Shown here: piece after piece, positions 53,616 to 64,000 of the stretch
How the letters are laid out: the number at the start of each line of letters is the position of its first letter
Numbering within the stretch: position 1 is the first letter of the stretch
NCBI RefSeq assembly: GCF_002754375.1
Contig: NZ_PEFF01000001.1
Location: 3,489,501 to 3,553,500, forward strand
Length of the DNA: 64,000 nt
Direction of reading: 5' to 3'
DNA from: Variovorax sp. 54
GTDB lineage: Bacteria; Pseudomonadota; Gammaproteobacteria; Burkholderiales; Burkholderiaceae_C
Notes under the pieces: generated by a model
Databases searched by the model: none
Seen by the model: the letters and a program-made list of their open reading frames with translations, nothing else
Told to the model about the DNA's origin: nothing
Position numbers and translations under genes: made by a program

Positions 53616-54311
53616 ATGCGACGCCCTGCGCGCGATCCCTCTTCTTCTGCCTGTGCCGTGGCGTCGCTGTGGCTGGGCCTGGCGGCCCTGTCGATGTGCG
53701 GTGCAGTGCTGGCGCAGCCTGCGAAGACTGACGCGCCCGGCGTCGGCATCTACACCTGCATCGATGCGCGCGGACGCACGCTCACGGCCGACCGGCCGAT
53801 TGCCGAGTGCAGCGACCGCGAGCAGCGCGAACTGGGCCCGAGCGGCACGGTGCGCCGCAAGCTGGAGCCGACCTACACGGCGCGCGAGCTGCAGGAGCGC
53901 GAGGACCGCGCCCGCGAAGCCGCCATCCAGGCCGCACGGCTCATCGACGAGCGCCGCCGCGAGCGCGCGCTGCTGGTGCGCTACCCCAACGCCACCACGC
54001 ACGACCGCGAACGCGTGGAGGCGCTGTCGCAGATCGACGCCGTGATCCAGGCCGCAAAGAAGCGCATCGCCGAGCTTGGCGACGATCGCAAGAAGATCGA
54101 CGAAGAGCTCGAGTTCTACAAGCAGGACACGAGCAAGGCGCCCGGCGCGGTGCGCCGCAGGATCGAGGACAACACGCAGAGCGTGGCCGTGCAGAACCGC
54201 TTCGTCGCGGAGCAGGAAGACGAGAAGAAGCGCGTGAATGCGCGCTTTGATGAAGAGCGTGGGCGCCTGAAGACGCTCTGGTCGCCGCAGAACGGCGGCA
54301 ACCCCCGCTGA
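53616..54311 (+). CDS. DUF4124-like exported protein with coiled coil
   Basis: A 231-residue exported protein. Signal peptide at residues ~1-35 (LWLGLAALSMCGAVLAQ), then a DUF4124-like segment (GIYTCIDARGRTLTADRPIAEC) with two cysteines, then a long charged helical region (residues ~85-215) rich in Glu, Arg and Lys, predicted coiled coil. Unknown function; periplasmic structural or adaptor roles are possible. Twelve bases after pyrE, so possibly cotranscribed. Confidence 0.8.
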   Translation: MRRPARDPSSSACAVASLWLGLAALSMCGAVLAQPAKTDAPGVGIYTCIDARGRTLTADRPIAECSDREQRELGPSGTVRRKLEPTYTARELQEREDRAREAAIQAARLIDERRRERALLVRYPNATTHDRERVEALSQIDAVIQAAKKRIAELGDDRKKIDEELEFYKQDTSKAPGAVRRRIEDNTQSVAVQNRFVAEQEDEKKRVNARFDEERGRLKTLWSPQNGGNPR

Positions 54312-54325
54312 ACGAATGAACCTGC

Positions 54326-54354
54326 CGGGGCCTTGCGCAAGGCCCCGGTGGTTG
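54326..54354 (+). terminator. Hairpin between convergent genes at 54311 and 54364
   Basis: Perfect 10-bp stem CCGGGGCCTT (54326-54335) and AAGGCCCCGG (54340-54349) with a GCGC loop. The T-tract after it is weak on both strands (TGGTTG / CAGG), but its location between convergent genes fits a bidirectional terminator. Confidence 0.6.
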
Positions 54355-54363
54355 ATTGCTGGA

Positions 54364-55854
54364 TCAGCCCAGCTTGGCTTTCAGCAGCTCGGTGACCTGC
54401 GCCGGGTTCGCCTTGCCCCCGCTGGCCTTCATGACCTGGCCCACGAGGCCGTTGAGCGCCTTCTCTTTGCCGCCGCGGTATTCCTCGACGTTCTTGGCGT
54501 TCTTGGCAATCACCTCGTCGAGGATCTTGTCGAGCGCGCCGGCGTCGTTCATCGGCTTCAGGTCTTTGGCTTCGATGATCGCGTCGACATCGCTGCCTTC
54601 GCCACTCCACAGCGCTTCGAACACCTGACGCGCGGCGTTGTTCGGCAGCGTGCCGTCGGCGATGCGCGTCACCAGCTGCGCGAGTTGTGCGGCCTTCACG
54701 GGCGCGGCCTCGATGCCGATCTCGGCGGCGTTCAGGCGGCGTGCCATTTCGCCGGTGATCCAGTTGCTGGCCAGCTTGGGCGCTGCGCCGGCGTTTACCG
54801 CATCGTCGAAATACTGCGCCAGCGCCGCGCCTTGCGTGAGCTGTGCTGCGTCGTATTCCGACAAGCCGTGGTCGCGCACATAGCGCTCGGCCGTGGCGCG
54901 CGGCAGCTCGGGCATGGTGGCGCGCACGCGCTCGATCCATTCGGCGGCCACCACGAGGGGCGGCAGATCGGGGTCGGGGAAGTAGCGGTAATCGGCCGCG
55001 TCTTCCTTGGTGCGCATGGTGCGCGTCTCGCCGGTGGCAGGGTCGAACAGCACGGTCGCTTGTTGAATGGCGCGGCCGTCTTCGAGCTCATCGATCTGCG
55101 AGTTGATCTCGTAGTCGATCGCTTGCTGCATGAACTTGAAGCTGTTCAGGTTCTTGATCTCGCGGCGCGTGCCGAGCTTGTCGCCGGGCTTGCGCACCGA
55201 CACGTTGGCGTCGCAGCGGAAGCTGCCTTCCTGCATGTTGCCGTCGCAGATGCCGATCCACGTGACGATCTTGTGCAGCTCGCGCGCATAGGCCACGGCC
55301 TCGGCGGTGGAGCGCATGTCGGGCTCGGTCACGATCTCGAGCAGCGGCGTGCCGGCGCGGTTCAGGTCGATGCCGCTCTGGCCGATGAAGTCTTCGTGCA
55401 GCGACTTGCCCGCGTCTTCCTCGAGGTGGGCGCGCACGAGGCGCACGGTCTTCTTTTCTTCGCCGAGGAAGAAAGAGACCGAGCCGCCTTGCACCACCGG
55501 GATCTCGAACTGGCTGATCTGGTAGCCCTTGGGCAGGTCGGGGTAGAAGTAGTTCTTGCGCGCGAACACGCTGCGCGGCGCGATGTGCGAGCCGAGCGCC
55601 AGGCCCAGCTTGATGGCGCGTTCGACCGCGCCCTTGTTCATCACGGGCAGCGTGCCCGGCAGCGCCAGGTCGACCGCGCAGGCCTGCGTGTTGGGCTCGG
55701 CGCCGAAGGCCGTGGAGGCGCGGCTGAAGATCTTGCTGTTCGTCGACAGCTGCGCGTGCGTCTCGAAGCCGATGATGACTTCATAGCCGCGCACCAGCGG
55801 GCCGGTCGGGCGGCCTTGTTGTTGTGCTTCGAAGGTGTTCACGATCTCGCTCAT
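54364..55854 (-). CDS. gatB: Asp/Glu-tRNA amidotransferase subunit B
   Basis: A 496-residue GatB. N-terminal kinase/amidotransferase domain with [19 protein letters not shown] (shown in part: [14 protein letters not shown]) and the conserved [14 protein letters not shown]-terminal YqeY-like tail domain with [12 protein letters not shown] and [16 protein letters not shown]. With GatA and GatC it amidates misacylated Glu-tRNA(Gln) and Asp-tRNA(Asn). Start ATG 55854 one base after the gatA stop. Confidence 0.97.
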   Translation of the reverse strand: MSEIVNTFEAQQQGRPTGPLVRGYEVIIGFETHAQLSTNSKIFSRASTAFGAEPNTQACAVDLALPGTLPVMNKGAVERAIKLGLALGSHIAPRSVFARKNYFYPDLPKGYQISQFEIPVVQGGSVSFFLGEEKKTVRLVRAHLEEDAGKSLHEDFIGQSGIDLNRAGTPLLEIVTEPDMRSTAEAVAYARELHKIVTWIGICDGNMQEGSFRCDANVSVRKPGDKLGTRREIKNLNSFKFMQQAIDYEINSQIDELEDGRAIQQATVLFDPATGETRTMRTKEDAADYRYFPDPDLPPLVVAAEWIERVRATMPELPRATAERYVRDHGLSEYDAAQLTQGAALAQYFDDAVNAGAAPKLASNWITGEMARRLNAAEIGIEAAPVKAAQLAQLVTRIADGTLPNNAARQVFEALWSGEGSDVDAIIEAKDLKPMNDAGALDKILDEVIAKNAKNVEEYRGGKEKALNGLVGQVMKASGGKANPAQVTELLKAKLG

Positions 55855-55855
55855 T

Positions 55856-58905
<3,050 letters not shown>

Positions 58906-58922
58906 AGGCGAAAGCCTCCATC

Positions 58923-58957
58923 GGCCGGCCTTTGCTTGCGCAGGCCGGCCTTTTGTT
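58923..58957 (+). terminator. Intrinsic terminator/attenuator between mreB and mreC
   Basis: Stem GGCCGGCCT (58923-58931) with AGGCCGGCC (58942-58950), then TTTTGTTATTT. Located 17 bases after mreB and 34 before the mreC start, it would lower mreCD-mrdA transcript relative to mreB, giving the high MreB to MreC ratio the elongation machinery needs. Confidence 0.75.
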
Positions 58958-58990
58958 ATTTGATGCCGCACCACTGCCGGGTCTGACTAC

Positions 58991-59953
58991 ATGCCTCTGG
59001 GCACGCTCGATCGCACAGCGCCTCCCCTGTTCAACCAGGGGCAATCGGCACTCAGCAAGCTGATCTTCTTCGGCGCGCTCTCGCTCTTCCTGATGGTGGC
59101 CGACGCACGCTTTCACCTCGTGAAGCCGATCCGCTCGGCCATCGGCGCGGTGCTCTACCCGGTGCAGATGGTGGCGCTCAAGCCGGTCATGCTGGTGATG
59201 GGCGGCAGCCGCTACTTCGAAGAGCTGCAGACCGCGCAGCACAACGAAGAAGAAGCGCGCAAGGCACTGATGCTGCAGGCCGAAACCGCCAGCCGCGCCG
59301 ACACGCTGGCGCAAGACAACGCTCGCCTGCGCGAGCTGCTCGAACTGCGCCAGACCACCACCACGCCCGGTCGTCCGGCCGAGGTGCTGTACGACGCGGC
59401 CGACCCCTATACGCGCAAGATCGTCATCGACCAGGGCCTCACGCAGGGCGTGGCCGCCGGCTCGCCGGTGATCGACGCGCGCGGCGTGCTGGGCCAGGTC
59501 ACGCAGGTGCTGCCCTTCACGAGCGAGGTCACGCTGGTGATCGACCGCGACCTGGCCATCCCCGTGCAGAACACCCGCACCGGCGTGCGCAGCGTGGCCT
59601 TCGGCGACGCTTCGGCGCACGGCGGCGGCATGGAGCTGCGCTTCATGGCGGCCAATGCCGACCTGCAGGAAGGCGACCTGCTCTCCACCAGCGGCGTCGA
59701 CGGCATCTACCCGGCCGGCCTGCCGGTGGCGAAGATCGAACGCATCGAGCGCCGCGCCGATTCGGCCTTTGCGCGCATCTACTGCGTGCCGCTGGCCCGC
59801 GTGACCGCGGCGCGCTACGTGCTGGTGCTCGAGCCTTCCGGCGCCCCGGTGGCGCCGCCGCACGTCGAGGCCGCGTCCACCCAGCGCAAGCGCCCCGACG
59901 GCAAGCCCGGCGCCGGCAAGAACGAGAAGAAGCCTGCGGGAGCCACGCGATGA
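58991..59953 (+). CDS. mreC: Rod-shape protein MreC
   Basis: A 320-residue bitopic protein: N-terminal cytoplasmic segment, one membrane helix (LIFFGALSLFLMVADA, residues ~24-39), a coiled coil (~75-120) and the periplasmic beta domain (VLYDAADPYTRKIVIDQG onward, in parts). Acidic/basic C-terminal tail RKRPDGKPGAGKNEKKPAG. Bridges MreB to PBP2 at the elongasome. Overlaps mreD by 4 bases (ATGA). Confidence 0.95.
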   Translation: MPLGTLDRTAPPLFNQGQSALSKLIFFGALSLFLMVADARFHLVKPIRSAIGAVLYPVQMVALKPVMLVMGGSRYFEELQTAQHNEEEARKALMLQAETASRADTLAQDNARLRELLELRQTTTTPGRPAEVLYDAADPYTRKIVIDQGLTQGVAAGSPVIDARGVLGQVTQVLPFTSEVTLVIDRDLAIPVQNTRTGVRSVAFGDASAHGGGMELRFMAANADLQEGDLLSTSGVDGIYPAGLPVAKIERIERRADSAFARIYCVPLARVTAARYVLVLEPSGAPVAPPHVEAASTQRKRPDGKPGAGKNEKKPAGATR

Positions 59954-60471
59954 TCAAGCGCCCCGGCCAGCAGCAGCTCTTGCTGCCCGTCAGCCCCGTC
60001 TTCATGTGGACCAGCCTGCTCGTGGCGCTGCTGGTCAACATGATTCCCATCGGCCGTGCCGCCTGGATGCCCGACCTGCTGGCGCTGGTGATCGTGTTCT
60101 GGGGCGTGCACCAGCCCGCGCGCGTGGGCATCGGCGCGGCCTTCATGTTCGGCCTGCTCATGGACGTGCACCAGTCGTCGATGCTGGGCCAGCATGCGCT
60201 GTCCTACACCACGCTGGGCTTCTTCGCGATCATGATCCACCGGCGCCTGCTCTGGTACCCGGTGCTCTCGCAGGCACTGCAGGTGCTGCCGCTGTTTGCG
60301 CTGTCGCAGTTCATCGAGGTGATCACGCGCATGATCGGCGGCGGCGTGTTTCCGGGCTGGGGCGTGCTGATCTCGCCGGCCATCGAGGCCGCCTTGTGGC
60401 CGCTGGCCACGGCGCTGCTGCTCGCACCGCAGCGCCGCACCCCCGAACCCGACGAGAACCGACCCCTCTGA
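59950..60471 (+). CDS. mreD: Rod-shape protein MreD
   Basis: A 173-residue inner-membrane protein with five predicted helices (first: SPVFMWTSLLVALLVNMIP). Motifs RAAWMPDLLALVIVFWGVHQP and GLLMDVHQSSMLGQHALSY match the MreD family. Starts inside the mreC stop (ATGA). Part of the elongasome. Confidence 0.94.
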   Translation: MIKRPGQQQLLLPVSPVFMWTSLLVALLVNMIPIGRAAWMPDLLALVIVFWGVHQPARVGIGAAFMFGLLMDVHQSSMLGQHALSYTTLGFFAIMIHRRLLWYPVLSQALQVLPLFALSQFIEVITRMIGGGVFPGWGVLISPAIEAALWPLATALLLAPQRRTPEPDENRPL

Positions 60472-60528
60472 GTTCTTCTTCCCGTCGCATTTGCCATCGC
60501 ACCTGCGCACGCCTAAGCTCCTGATGCC

Positions 60529-62526
60529 ATGACTGAAATCCGCAACGTTGCCGCCGATCTGGCGCGCTTCAAGCGCCGCGTGATCGTCATCGGCCTGGCG
60601 GTGCTGTTCGCCTTCAGTCTGCTGGGCTCGCGGCTGGTGTACCTGCAGGTCGTGCGCCACGAAGATCTGGCCGAGCAGGCCGAGAGCAACCGCACGGCCG
60701 TGGTGCCGGTGGTGCCGAACCGGGGGCTCATCCTCGATCGCAACGGCATCGTGCTGGCCTCCAACTACTCGGCCTACACGCTGGAGATCACGCCCTCGAA
60801 GGTCGGCGACGTCGAGGAGACCATCAACAGCCTGACCAGCGTGCTCGAGGTGTCGCCGCGCGACCGCCGCCGCTTCAAGCGCCTGCGCGAAGACTCGCGC
60901 AGCTTCGACTCCATTCCGATCCGCACCCGCCTGAGCGACGAAGAGGTGGCGCGCTTCGCGGCGCAGCGCTACCGCTTCCCGGGTGTGGAGATCAAGGCAC
61001 GCCTGTTCCGCAACTACCCGCAGGGCGAGTTGGCCTCGCACGTACTCGGCTACATTGGCCGCATCAACCAGCGCGAAAAAACCGCGATGGAAGACTGGGA
61101 CGAGGAAGACCAGGCCAACTACAAGGGCACCGACTACATCGGCAAGCTCGGCGTCGAGCAGAGCTACGAGAAGATGCTGCACGGCCAGACCGGCGTCGAG
61201 CAGATGGAAACCTCGGCCGGCGGGCGCGCTGTGCGCCGACTCGCGAGCCACCCGGCCACGCCGGGCAACACCGTCATGCTGTCGCTGGACATCAAGCTGC
61301 AGAAGCTGATCGAAGACATGTACGGCGACCGGCGCGGTGCGCTCGTGGCCATCGACCCCAAGACCGGCGAGGTGCTGGCCTTCGTGAGCAAGCCCACCTT
61401 CGACCCCAACCTGTTCGTCGAAGGCATCGACACCGAAAGCTGGGCGGCGCTCACCGAATCGCTCGACAAGCCGCTGCTCAACCGCGCGCTGCGCGGCACC
61501 TACCCGCCGGGCTCCACCTACAAGCCCTTCATGGCGCTGGCGGCGCTGCAGACCGGCAAGCGCGCGGCCAACGTGGTGGTGAACGACCCCGGCTACTTCA
61601 ACTTCGGCGGCCACCGCTTCGGCAGCCCCGAGGGCAACATCGGCGGCGTCGACATGCGCCGCTCGATCCAGCTGTCGAGCAACATCTACTACTACTCGCT
61701 GGCCAACGAGATGGGCGTGGACCTGATCCACGACTTCATGAAGCCCATGGGCTTCGGCCAGATCACCGGCATCGACCTGGGCGGCGAGGTGCGCGGCGTG
61801 CTGCCCAGCACCGAATGGAAGCGCAACGCCTACAAGCGGCCCGAACAGAAGAAGTGGTACGCGGGCGAGACCATCTCGCTGGGCATCGGCCAGGGCTACA
61901 ACGCCTTCACCATGCTGCAGCTCGCGCAGGCCACGGCCATCGTGGCCGACGGCGGCATGAAGCACCGGCCGCACGTGGCGCTGGCGATGCGCAACACGGT
62001 GAGCGGACAGGTCGTGCCGCTGCCGCAGCCGCCGGCCGAGAACCTCGGCTACACGGCGGCCAACGTGGCGGTGATCCGCGAGGGCCTGACCAGCGTGGTC
62101 ACCAGCGGCACCGCGCGTGGCGTGTTCGCGGGCGCGGGCTACCAGGCGGCCGGCAAGACCGGCACGGCGCAGGCCGTGACGCAGGCCAAGAACACCAAGT
62201 ACAACGCGCGCGCGCTCGAAGAACACCAGCGCGACCACGCCCTGTTCATGGCCTACGCACCCGCCAACAACCCGAAGATCGCGCTGGCGGTCATCGTCGA
62301 GAACGCGGGTTGGGGTGCAGGCTCTGCTGCGCCCATTGCGCGCCGCGTGTTCGACTACTGGCTCATGGACCAGTACCCGAGCGAGGCCGATATGGCCGCC
62401 GTGCGCATCGGCCGCGCGGGTGCGCCGATGGGCAAGCCGCGGGTGGGCAGCGAGGTGGCGTGGCCGGCTGCTGCTGCGGTGCCGGCACCCGCGGGTGCGG
62501 CATCGTCTGCCGCACCGACGCCCTGA
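60529..62526 (+). CDS. mrdA: Penicillin-binding protein 2
   Basis: A 665-residue elongasome transpeptidase. One N-terminal helix (VIVIGLAVLFAFSLLGSRL), PBP dimerisation domain, then the penicillin-binding domain with SxxK at Ser329-Lys332 (GSTYKPF), SSN (LSSNIYYYS) and KTG (AAGKTGTAQ). Cross-links side-wall peptidoglycan with RodA as glycan polymerase. The C-terminal ~40 residues are Ala/Pro-rich. RodA, commonly next in this order, does not follow here. Confidence 0.96.
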   Translation: MTEIRNVAADLARFKRRVIVIGLAVLFAFSLLGSRLVYLQVVRHEDLAEQAESNRTAVVPVVPNRGLILDRNGIVLASNYSAYTLEITPSKVGDVEETINSLTSVLEVSPRDRRRFKRLREDSRSFDSIPIRTRLSDEEVARFAAQRYRFPGVEIKARLFRNYPQGELASHVLGYIGRINQREKTAMEDWDEEDQANYKGTDYIGKLGVEQSYEKMLHGQTGVEQMETSAGGRAVRRLASHPATPGNTVMLSLDIKLQKLIEDMYGDRRGALVAIDPKTGEVLAFVSKPTFDPNLFVEGIDTESWAALTESLDKPLLNRALRGTYPPGSTYKPFMALAALQTGKRAANVVVNDPGYFNFGGHRFGSPEGNIGGVDMRRSIQLSSNIYYYSLANEMGVDLIHDFMKPMGFGQITGIDLGGEVRGVLPSTEWKRNAYKRPEQKKWYAGETISLGIGQGYNAFTMLQLAQATAIVADGGMKHRPHVALAMRNTVSGQVVPLPQPPAENLGYTAANVAVIREGLTSVVTSGTARGVFAGAGYQAAGKTGTAQAVTQAKNTKYNARALEEHQRDHALFMAYAPANNPKIALAVIVENAGWGAGSAAPIARRVFDYWLMDQYPSEADMAAVRIGRAGAPMGKPRVGSEVAWPAAAAVPAPAGAASSAAPTP

Positions 62527-62532
62527 CCTTCT

Positions 62533-62636
62533 TGCTCCCTCTCCCCTTGGGGAGAGGGGGCGCGGCGATCGAGGCCGCGCGATGTGGTGAGGCCGACGGC
62601 CCTCACCCTAGCCCTCTCCCAGAGGGAGAGGGGACA
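62533..62636. repeat. Dispersed palindromic repeat after mrdA
   Basis: Left arm (TGCTCCCTCTCCCC at 62533) and right arm ending near 62636 pair when one is reversed, and both contain short internal hairpins (CTCCCCTTGGGGAG; CCCTCTCCCAGAGGGAG). The arms share the CTCCCT-CCCC core with the element at 370-472. A REP-like family is likely; the hairpins may also stop transcription after mrdA. Confidence 0.6.
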
Positions 62637-62640
62637 ACAC

Positions 62641-62664
62641 GGGGAGAAGGGGAGAAGGGGAGAG
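62641..62664. repeat. Three tandem copies of GGGGAGAA
   Basis: Two exact 8-bp units and a third with one mismatch (GGGGAGAG) next to the palindromic repeat. Probably part of the same repetitive patch between mrdA and fahA. Confidence 0.6.
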
Positions 62665-62685
62665 GTGGGGCTGGAGGCGGAAGCC

Positions 62686-63957
62686 TCAGGCCACCACGGT
62701 CCCGGTGACTTCACCCAGCCCGATGCGCACCGCGCCCTCGCGCTCGCACCAGCCGCGCATCACCAGCGTGTCGCCATCTTCCAGGAACGTGCGCTTCTCG
62801 CCGTTCGGCAGCGTGACGGGCTGCTTGCCGCCCCCCGTGAGTTCCATCAGCGAGCCGGCCTGGTCGGGCTGCGGGCCCGACAGCGTGCCCGAGCCCAGCA
62901 GGTCGCCGGGTTGCAGGTTGCAGCCGTTCACCGTGTGGTGCGTGATGAGCTGCGCGGCGGTCCAGTACGAAGCTTCGGTGGTGTTGCCGAGCGTGAGGCG
63001 CACGGGCGCGACGCCGTCGGCGCGCATCTTCGCGGTCTGCAGCAGCACTTCGAGCGTGATGTCGAGCGCGCCGCTGGCGCGGTTCGACGGGGCGTCGAGG
63101 TAGGGCAGCGGTTGCGGGTCTTCGGCGGGGCGCTCGAACTTCGCGCGGAACGGGGCCAGCGCGTCGGTCGTCACGATCCACGGCGACAGCGTGCTCGCGA
63201 AGCTCTTCGAGAGGAAGGGGCCGAGCGGCTGGTACTCCCAGGCCTGCACGTCGCGCGCCGACCAGTCGTTGAGCAGGGTCACGCCGAACAGGTGGTCTTC
63301 GGCCTCGGCGATGGCGATGGGCTCGCCCAGCGCATTGCCGCGGCCCACGAAGAAGCCCAGCTCCAGTTCGTAGTCGAGCCGCTTCGACGGGCCGAAGCTC
63401 GGCGTTTCTGCGTCAGGCGCCTTGGTCTGGCCGTGCGGGCGTTTGAAGGTCTGGCCGCTCACGCGGATCGACGAGGCGCGGCCGTGGTAGCCGATCGGCA
63501 CCCACTTGTAGTTGGGCATCAGCGGCTGGTCGGGACGGAACAGCTTGCCGATGGTGGTGGCGTGGTGGATGCCCGTGTAGAAGTCGGTGTAGTCGCCGAT
63601 GCGGCAAGGCACGGTCATCTCGGCCTGGGCCTGCGCGAGCAGCGCCTTCGACCACGCGGCCTGTTGGCCGCTGCCTTCGGCGAGGCCGGCGGAGATCGCG
63701 GCACGCAGGGCCTGGCGGTCTTTCACGCTGGCGTTCATCAGCACGTTCATGTCGTCGGTGTCGATGAGGCCGGCCGCGCGCAGGTCAAGGATCTGGTCAC
63801 CGATGGCCACGCCGATGCGGAAGGCCTCGTTGTTGCTGCCGGCGGTGCGGAAGCGGCCGAAGGGCAGGTTCTGGATCGGGAAGTCGGTGCCGGCCAGGTT
63901 GGCGGTGGCGACCCAGCTGCGCAGCTTCGGGTCATGGGTGGCGTTGAGTGCGGTCAT
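62686..63957 (-). CDS. fahA: Fumarylacetoacetase
   Basis: A 423-residue FAH with the full mammalian-type layout. Catalytic and metal residues are visible in DYTDFYTGIHHATTIGKLFR (Asp, His), LDYELELGFFVGRGN (Glu pair) and LLNDWSARDVQAWEY (Asp). Cleaves fumarylacetoacetate to fumarate and acetoacetate, the last step of tyrosine/homogentisate breakdown. A stop codon 26 bases upstream (63984-63986, minus strand) ends another minus-strand frame running off the window; a homogentisate dioxygenase gene would be expected there but too little is visible to call it. Confidence 0.96.
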   Translation of the reverse strand: MTALNATHDPKLRSWVATANLAGTDFPIQNLPFGRFRTAGSNNEAFRIGVAIGDQILDLRAAGLIDTDDMNVLMNASVKDRQALRAAISAGLAEGSGQQAAWSKALLAQAQAEMTVPCRIGDYTDFYTGIHHATTIGKLFRPDQPLMPNYKWVPIGYHGRASSIRVSGQTFKRPHGQTKAPDAETPSFGPSKRLDYELELGFFVGRGNALGEPIAIAEAEDHLFGVTLLNDWSARDVQAWEYQPLGPFLSKSFASTLSPWIVTTDALAPFRAKFERPAEDPQPLPYLDAPSNRASGALDITLEVLLQTAKMRADGVAPVRLTLGNTTEASYWTAAQLITHHTVNGCNLQPGDLLGSGTLSGPQPDQAGSLMELTGGGKQPVTLPNGEKRTFLEDGDTLVMRGWCEREGAVRIGLGEVTGTVVA

Positions 63958-64000
63958 GGATGTCTTTCGGTTCTTGAATCGGATCAGTCGGCGGTCATGC

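Noticed and set aside
63984-64000. Partial gene (homogentisate dioxygenase) at the right edge
   Set aside because: Only about five codons before a stop are visible, too little to call.

Overview
The window is high-GC, densely packed bacterial chromosome with about 60 protein genes and no intergenic gap longer than 300 bases; the largest is 22665-22912. No tRNA, rRNA, CRISPR array, prophage or insertion sequence was recognised. Gene content points to a Burkholderiales bacterium of the Comamonadaceae, most like Variovorax. Reasons are the gatCAB / mreBCD-mrdA block, divergent xth/pyrE, rdgC, a torF-glnK-amtB unit, many Bug-type (TctC) solute receptors, and broad aromatic and organic-acid catabolism. 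The genus is an inference from gene content; no search was run.

Layout. 1-3057: the 3' part of a NicB-like molybdopterin hydroxylase fused to a triheme cytochrome c, then a FAH-family dehydratase/hydrolase. 3081-7581: comM on the minus strand, then a nitrogen-regulated unit torF-glnK-amtB behind a good sigma-54 promoter. 7791-15318: an SMP-30 lactonase, a GcvA-type LysR regulator, a lactate/glycolate permease and glcDEF. 15417-19874: small secreted protein, glutathione peroxidase, EamA transporter, lplT and alr. 19817-23716: LysR regulator, EamA exporter, YebC-type regulator and a secreted protein of unknown function.

36949 down to 23733 is one minus-strand run of 15 genes with gaps of 0-46 bases: hpaR-hpaG1-hpaG2-bug-hpaE-bug-ligA-like-ligB-like-hpaF-hpaH-hpaI-ilvD/edd-bug-aldolase-panE. 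It reads as a homoprotocatechuate-type meta-cleavage pathway. The ring-cleaving enzyme is a two-subunit LigAB-like extradiol dioxygenase rather than a single-chain HpaD. The distal end carries a sugar-acid-like module. A perfect 12-bp palindrome lies in front of hpaR.

37049-44090: radA, a BCCT transporter, a lipoprotein, a decayed VOC gene, a membrane protein, rdgC, ilvE, a zinc-finger protein and an ABZJ_00895-type membrane protein. 44081-51159 (minus): O-antigen ligase, a histidine kinase/response regulator pair, an aryl-polyene-like ketosynthase/chain-length-factor pair and an AmpG-type permease. 51188-54311: M48 protease, xth and pyrE (start codons 12 bases apart), and a DUF4124-like protein. 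54364-57645 (minus): gatB, gatA, gatC. 57862-62526: mreB, mreC, mreD and mrdA for rod shape. 62686-63957 (minus): fumarylacetoacetase of tyrosine/homogentisate breakdown.

Most of the window is ordinary for the group. The parts that merit attention are the composite hpa operon, the in-frame palindromic repeat inside the cytochrome fusion, the orphan ketosynthase pair and the sigma-54 control of torF-glnK-amtB.
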